DNA of 9,440 nucleotides. Source: Candidatus Hydrogenedentota bacterium. GTDB taxonomy: Bacteria; Spirochaetota; Leptospiria; Turneriellales; J094. Numbering within the stretch: position 1 is the stretch's first letter; the number at the start of each line of letters is the position of its first letter. Position numbers and translations under genes: made by a program. Below, one piece after another: positions 7,259 to 9,440 of the stretch. Where the stretch lies: the NCBI GenBank assembly GCA_003695005.1, contig RFJE01000410.1, positions 1 to 9,440 of the forward strand. Reading direction: 5' to 3'. The notes under the pieces are model-generated. The model was not told where the DNA came from. It made no database searches and worked only from the letters and a program-made list of their open reading frames with translations.

Positions 7259-7295
7259 ATGACAGACCGAAAAGAAAAAATGACAGGCATGACAG
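7259..7295. promoter_or_regulatory. three direct ATGACAG repeats upstream of tetR
   Basis: On the plus strand ATGACAG occurs at 7259-7265, 7280-7286 and 7289-7295, with start-to-start spacings of 21 and 9 bases. On the coding strand these read CTGTCAT. The closest copy ends 20 bases before the tetR GTG, so they overlap the expected promoter region. Direct heptamers about two helical turns apart could be binding sites for a regulator such as the TetR or AraC-type protein of this operon. TetR sites are more often palindromic and AraC-type sites are often direct repeats. Function is inferred from position only. Confidence 0.4.
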
Positions 7296-7316
7296 AAACC
7301 AGCGCTTCTCCACAGA

Positions 7317-7525
7317 GCTTGTGCGCCAACCTCCTGTTGGCACACAAGCGGGACGCTTCAATGCGGCAAAGCCGCATTTTCGCTCCCATCCCTCACCAAA
7401 TTAAAAATTTGGTGAGGGATGCTGCAAACATCCTGTTTGCAAGAGTCTGTGCGCCAGTTGGCGCACAGACTCCACAAAAAGCCATATCGCGGTCCCTCAC
7501 CTTTTTCTCTGAAAAAGGTGAGGGA
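7317..7525. repeat. cluster of six near-perfect inverted repeats (tandem hairpins)
   Basis: Six hairpins fill this 209-base stretch. Arms are: H1 7317-7330/7336-7349 (one mismatch); H2 7360-7367/7371-7378, with an outer stem 7350-7356/7382-7387; H3 7387-7402/7406-7421 (perfect, loop AAA); H4 7423-7430/7434-7441 (perfect, loop TCC); H5 7443-7456/7459-7472 (perfect); H6 7493-7507/7511-7525 (perfect, loop TCT). H1 and H5 share GTGCGCCA; H3 and H6 share CCCTCACC; H1 and H4 share TCCTGTT at the loop. The stretch looks clearly richer in G+C than the genes around it. It fills most of the 349-base gap between the nucleotidyltransferase stop and the tetR start. No T-run follows a stem on the minus strand, so these are not simple intrinsic terminators. 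In 7526-7588 I see only an A-rich tract and nothing else supportable. Possible natures are a REP-like or MITE-like repeat mosaic, or a structured RNA. Confidence 0.85.
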
Positions 7526-7588
7526 AAAAAAAGGGGAAAAGGCCTGCTCGTGCTCAAACAGTCCTTGCTTAAGCTACACTCCGAAGAA

Positions 7589-8308
7589 TCAAAGCAAACT
7601 TTCTTTCTTTAATAAATTTTCATATTCTTGCTTTGTGCCAACAGAGATAATGTTCGTGGTAATTTTTCCCGCTAGTTTTAGTGGCTTTAGAATTTCAATT
7701 AAATCGCAATCATATTCTTTTTTGGGTTGAGGCAATTGTCGCACGCTATCTGCATGAAAAAAAGAAAAGCCTGCATAGTAATAATTCCCACCCCGAATAT
7801 ACTGGATCGGGGAATATTCTTTTTTAGTGACTTCATGCAAAAAAGAAAACCCTGGTGCACTCGTATGCCTCTTTTCTTTTTTCTTTAAAGCAAGATATGC
7901 ATCGGCGTCGCCTTTCCATTGCCATGCTTTTTGAATTTCTTTGCAAAAATTTGTATAAAGCGCATCGGCACTAAATAACATTACTTTTTTTATTTCTCTT
8001 TTTTCTTTACATAGACGAAATAAAGTTCCGCCGGCGCCATACATTTTTTTTTCATATAGAGTTTTTATTTTAAAAGCAGGATTGATTTGCTTGCGATAGC
8101 TTTGCAAGGCAGCTTCCATTTTTTTAGGTAAGTAGTGTAAGTTAATATACACGTTCCCTGTATAATCTGCATCAGAAATTTCGTCGAGTAAATAATACAG
8201 CATTGGCTTTTGCTGGATTGGTAAAAGTGGTTTTGGTGTGTTAGCAGTATATTCCTGCATCCTTTTCCCATAGCCGGCAGCTAAAATTAAAATGGCACGA
8301 TCATCCAT
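7589..8308 (-). CDS. NTP_transferase-family sugar-nucleotidyltransferase-like protein
   Basis: A 239-residue cytoplasmic protein with the Rossmann-like nucleotidyltransferase fold that joins a sugar 1-phosphate to an NTP (relatives include MurU, RmlA and the GlmU N-domain). The N-terminal signature is strong: LAAGYGKRM at about 9-17 for the NTP phosphates and PKPLLPI at 25-31. GAGGTL at about 91-96 matches the sugar-nucleotide base region. SADAL at 113-117 holds the first metal-binding aspartate, D115. The second metal site normally lies in a D-x-GTxE-type motif near the C-terminus. Here the motif reads ISVGTKQEY, so the usual aspartate is S222. The enzyme may therefore have altered or reduced activity, or use another ligand. 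The length suits a single-domain MurU-like enzyme; substrate is unknown. The ATG overlaps the end of rlmB by 8 bases, making it the third gene of the cysS-rlmB cluster. Confidence 0.85.
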   Translation of the reverse strand: MDDRAILILAAGYGKRMQEYTANTPKPLLPIQQKPMLYYLLDEISDADYTGNVYINLHYLPKKMEAALQSYRKQINPAFKIKTLYEKKMYGAGGTLFRLCKEKREIKKVMLFSADALYTNFCKEIQKAWQWKGDADAYLALKKKEKRHTSAPGFSFLHEVTKKEYSPIQYIRGGNYYYAGFSFFHADSVRQLPQPKKEYDCDLIEILKPLKLAGKITTNIISVGTKQEYENLLKKESLL

Positions 8309-9059
8309 AAAAAGAAGTAAAATATTCGTACATTAAAATGGCACCTGCTACAGACACATTTAAGCTTTCCACTTGACCGCTTGTAGGAATTGCAAGCATT
8401 TCTTTGCAACGTTTTTGAACTAACGGGGAAATTCCTTTTTGCTCACTGCCGAGGACTAGCACAATATTGCGCTTTTCTTGTTTTGCTTCCGCAAAAAATA
8501 CTCGTGGATTTTTACCCTGTGTGCTTGTGCCAACAAATAGCAAATTTTCGTTTTGCCGATGCATAAAACCTGCAAGACCAGGGATAAACATTACAGGGAT
8601 TTTTCCAATGGCACCCGCCGAACTTCGCCATACACCTGCAGATAAAGAAGCTGTTTTTTTACGTGGGATAATAAAACCGGAAGCTTCAAAAGAAACTGCG
8701 CTACGCGCTAAAGCACCAACATTTCCTGTATCTGTAATTCCATCAAAGGCAAGAAAAAGTTTTGGCTTATTGGTATAAGAAATGAGATCTTCTTGTGAAA
8801 GAGATAAAAGCGCAGGTTTATTTTTCCGAAGCAATGCAATTCCTTGGTGATTTTTCTGACCGATGATTTCACTTAACTGCTTAAAGGACACACGGTGGAT
8901 TTTGACTTTCCCTTTCTCGGCTTTTCTTAAAAGACCCGTTAAGCGTTCCTGTTTTCTTGCTAAATAAATTTCATCTTCGGGGAAAAAACCTTCTTCGTCT
9001 ATCTTTTCGACAACAGGCTTAATACCAATAATCCAAAAGTGTTCTGCCTGCTTGCTCAT
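8301..9059 (-). CDS. rlmB: TrmH/SpoU-family 23S rRNA 2'-O-methyltransferase (RlmB-like)
   Basis: A 252-residue SPOUT enzyme that uses S-adenosylmethionine to methylate a ribose 2'-OH. In the RlmB branch the target is a guanosine in the peptidyl-transferase region of 23S rRNA. The N-terminal substrate-binding domain ends with the RlmB-typical NHQGIAL at about 70-76. The knotted catalytic domain shows all three SPOUT motifs: motif 1 at 106-121 (DGITDTGNVGALARSA, with N113 and R119), motif 2 at 201-211 (LVLGSEQKGIS), and motif 3 at 224-238 (IPTSGQVESLNVSVA). The usual motif 1 reads DPxNxGA, and here DTGNVGA replaces the proline. Length matches RlmB. The ATG at 9059 overlaps the cysS stop within ATGA, and the 3' end overlaps the nucleotidyltransferase by 8 bases. 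Pairing with cysS is a common bacterial arrangement. A tRNA-directed TrmH relative is possible but less likely given the HQG motif. Confidence 0.92.
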   Translation of the reverse strand: MSKQAEHFWIIGIKPVVEKIDEEGFFPEDEIYLARKQERLTGLLRKAEKGKVKIHRVSFKQLSEIIGQKNHQGIALLRKNKPALLSLSQEDLISYTNKPKLFLAFDGITDTGNVGALARSAVSFEASGFIIPRKKTASLSAGVWRSSAGAIGKIPVMFIPGLAGFMHRQNENLLFVGTSTQGKNPRVFFAEAKQEKRNIVLVLGSEQKGISPLVQKRCKEMLAIPTSGQVESLNVSVAGAILMYEYFTSFYG

Positions 9060-9440
9060 TTTTTTTGAATCTCATACCCATTTGGTTTATCTAAAATTTT
9101 ATATCCTAAATTCTCAATTTTGCTTCGTAACTCATCTGCTTTGTGATAGTTTTTCTCTTCTCTTGCTTTTTTCCTTTCTTCTGCCAATTGAATTACATTG
9201 TCTGGAATTTTGTCTTCGAAATTGAAATTTTGAGGCAGTAAGCCAAAGACTTTATCGGTATCTTGCAAGAACCATGCATAAGCTTTTTTTTCTTTTTCAG
9301 TGGCATTTGGTAAATGGCTGTTTATTTGTTTGACGTTTTGCCAAAAAATTCCTAATGCTTTTGAGATATTTAAATCATCATAAAGAGCATGCAAAATTTC
9401 TTTTTTGGCTTCTTCTAAATTTGAGGAGCTTTCCATAACC
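9056..9440 (-). CDS. cysS: cysteinyl-tRNA synthetase, C-terminal part only
   Basis: The frame is open to the right edge of the window, so only the last 127 residues are visible. The first Met seen at 9436 is internal, not the start. CysS charges tRNA-Cys with cysteine. The catalytic domain with its zinc site and HIGH/KMSKS motifs lies outside the window. What is visible is the DALR-type anticodon-binding bundle, recognised from LHALYDDLNISKALGIF, which matches the family's MxDDLNTPxAL. The family's conserved tail follows: LAEERKKAREEKNYHKADELR, then LGYKILDKPNGYEI. The last is equivalent to LGxxLEDTPxGTxW. The TGA stop overlaps the rlmB ATG, so the two are translationally coupled. Confidence 0.93.
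   Translation of the reverse strand, partial: VMESSSNLEEAKKEILHALYDDLNISKALGIFWQNVKQINSHLPNATEKEKKAYAWFLQDTDKVFGLLPQNFNFEDKIPDNVIQLAEERKKAREEKNYHKADELRSKIENLGYKILDKPNGYEIQKK

Noticed and set aside
7317..7525. CRISPR array
   Set aside because: The repeated motifs are inverted within each hairpin, vary in length and spacing, and there are no constant direct repeats with unique spacers or cas genes.
7493..7535. Hairpin H6 next to a homopolymer run as an intrinsic terminator
   Set aside because: The A-run follows the stem on the plus strand, which corresponds to T residues before the stem on the coding strand. This is the wrong order for terminating the minus-strand operon.
7094..7730. Plus-strand open frames across the hairpin cluster
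   Set aside because: They run through palindromes and antisense to the tetR and nucleotidyltransferase genes, with low-complexity products and no recognisable motifs. They are open because of composition.

Overview
This is an AT-rich window in which every gene I can support lies on the minus strand. Transcription therefore runs from high to low coordinates. The content is Gram-negative in character: an NAD-dependent DNA ligase, an RND-superfamily exporter with two large extracytoplasmic loops, and a membrane-anchored AraC-type regulator. A polytopic-membrane AraC protein next to an MMPL-like exporter, together with the low GC, reminds me of spirochaetes of the Leptospira group. That placement is an impression from gene style, not a demonstrated assignment.

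Region 9440-7589 is a tightly packed housekeeping cluster. It holds the 3' end of cysS (cysteinyl-tRNA synthetase), rlmB (TrmH/SpoU-type rRNA 2'-O-methyltransferase) and a sugar-nucleotidyltransferase-like gene. The junctions overlap by 3 and 8 bases, which points to one translationally coupled operon.

Region 7588-7240 is the only long gene-free gap. It carries an unusual cluster of six near-perfect inverted repeats at 7317-7525, whose arms share sequence motifs across hairpins. Next to the tetR start lie three copies of a 7-base direct repeat, which could be operator half-sites.

Region 7239-2340 is a second operon, ordered TetR-family regulator, 1013-residue RND/MMPL-family exporter, and AraC-family regulator with seven predicted membrane segments. 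TetR and exporter overlap by 17 bases, and the exporter and AraC gene are separated by only 15 bases. The exporter is thus sandwiched between two regulators of different families. It has an acidic insert built from three ~20-residue repeats and a textbook EF-hand calcium-binding loop in its second periplasmic domain.

Region 2343-1 begins with a near-consensus sigma70 promoter (TTGACA-17-TATACT) that overlaps the araC stop codon. It drives two tiny overlapping ORFs. The first appears to start at the transcription start itself (a leaderless GTG). The second encodes an 11-residue-repeat coiled coil with a C-terminal membrane segment. After 29 bases comes ligA, whose last part (most of the BRCT domain) lies beyond the left edge of the window.
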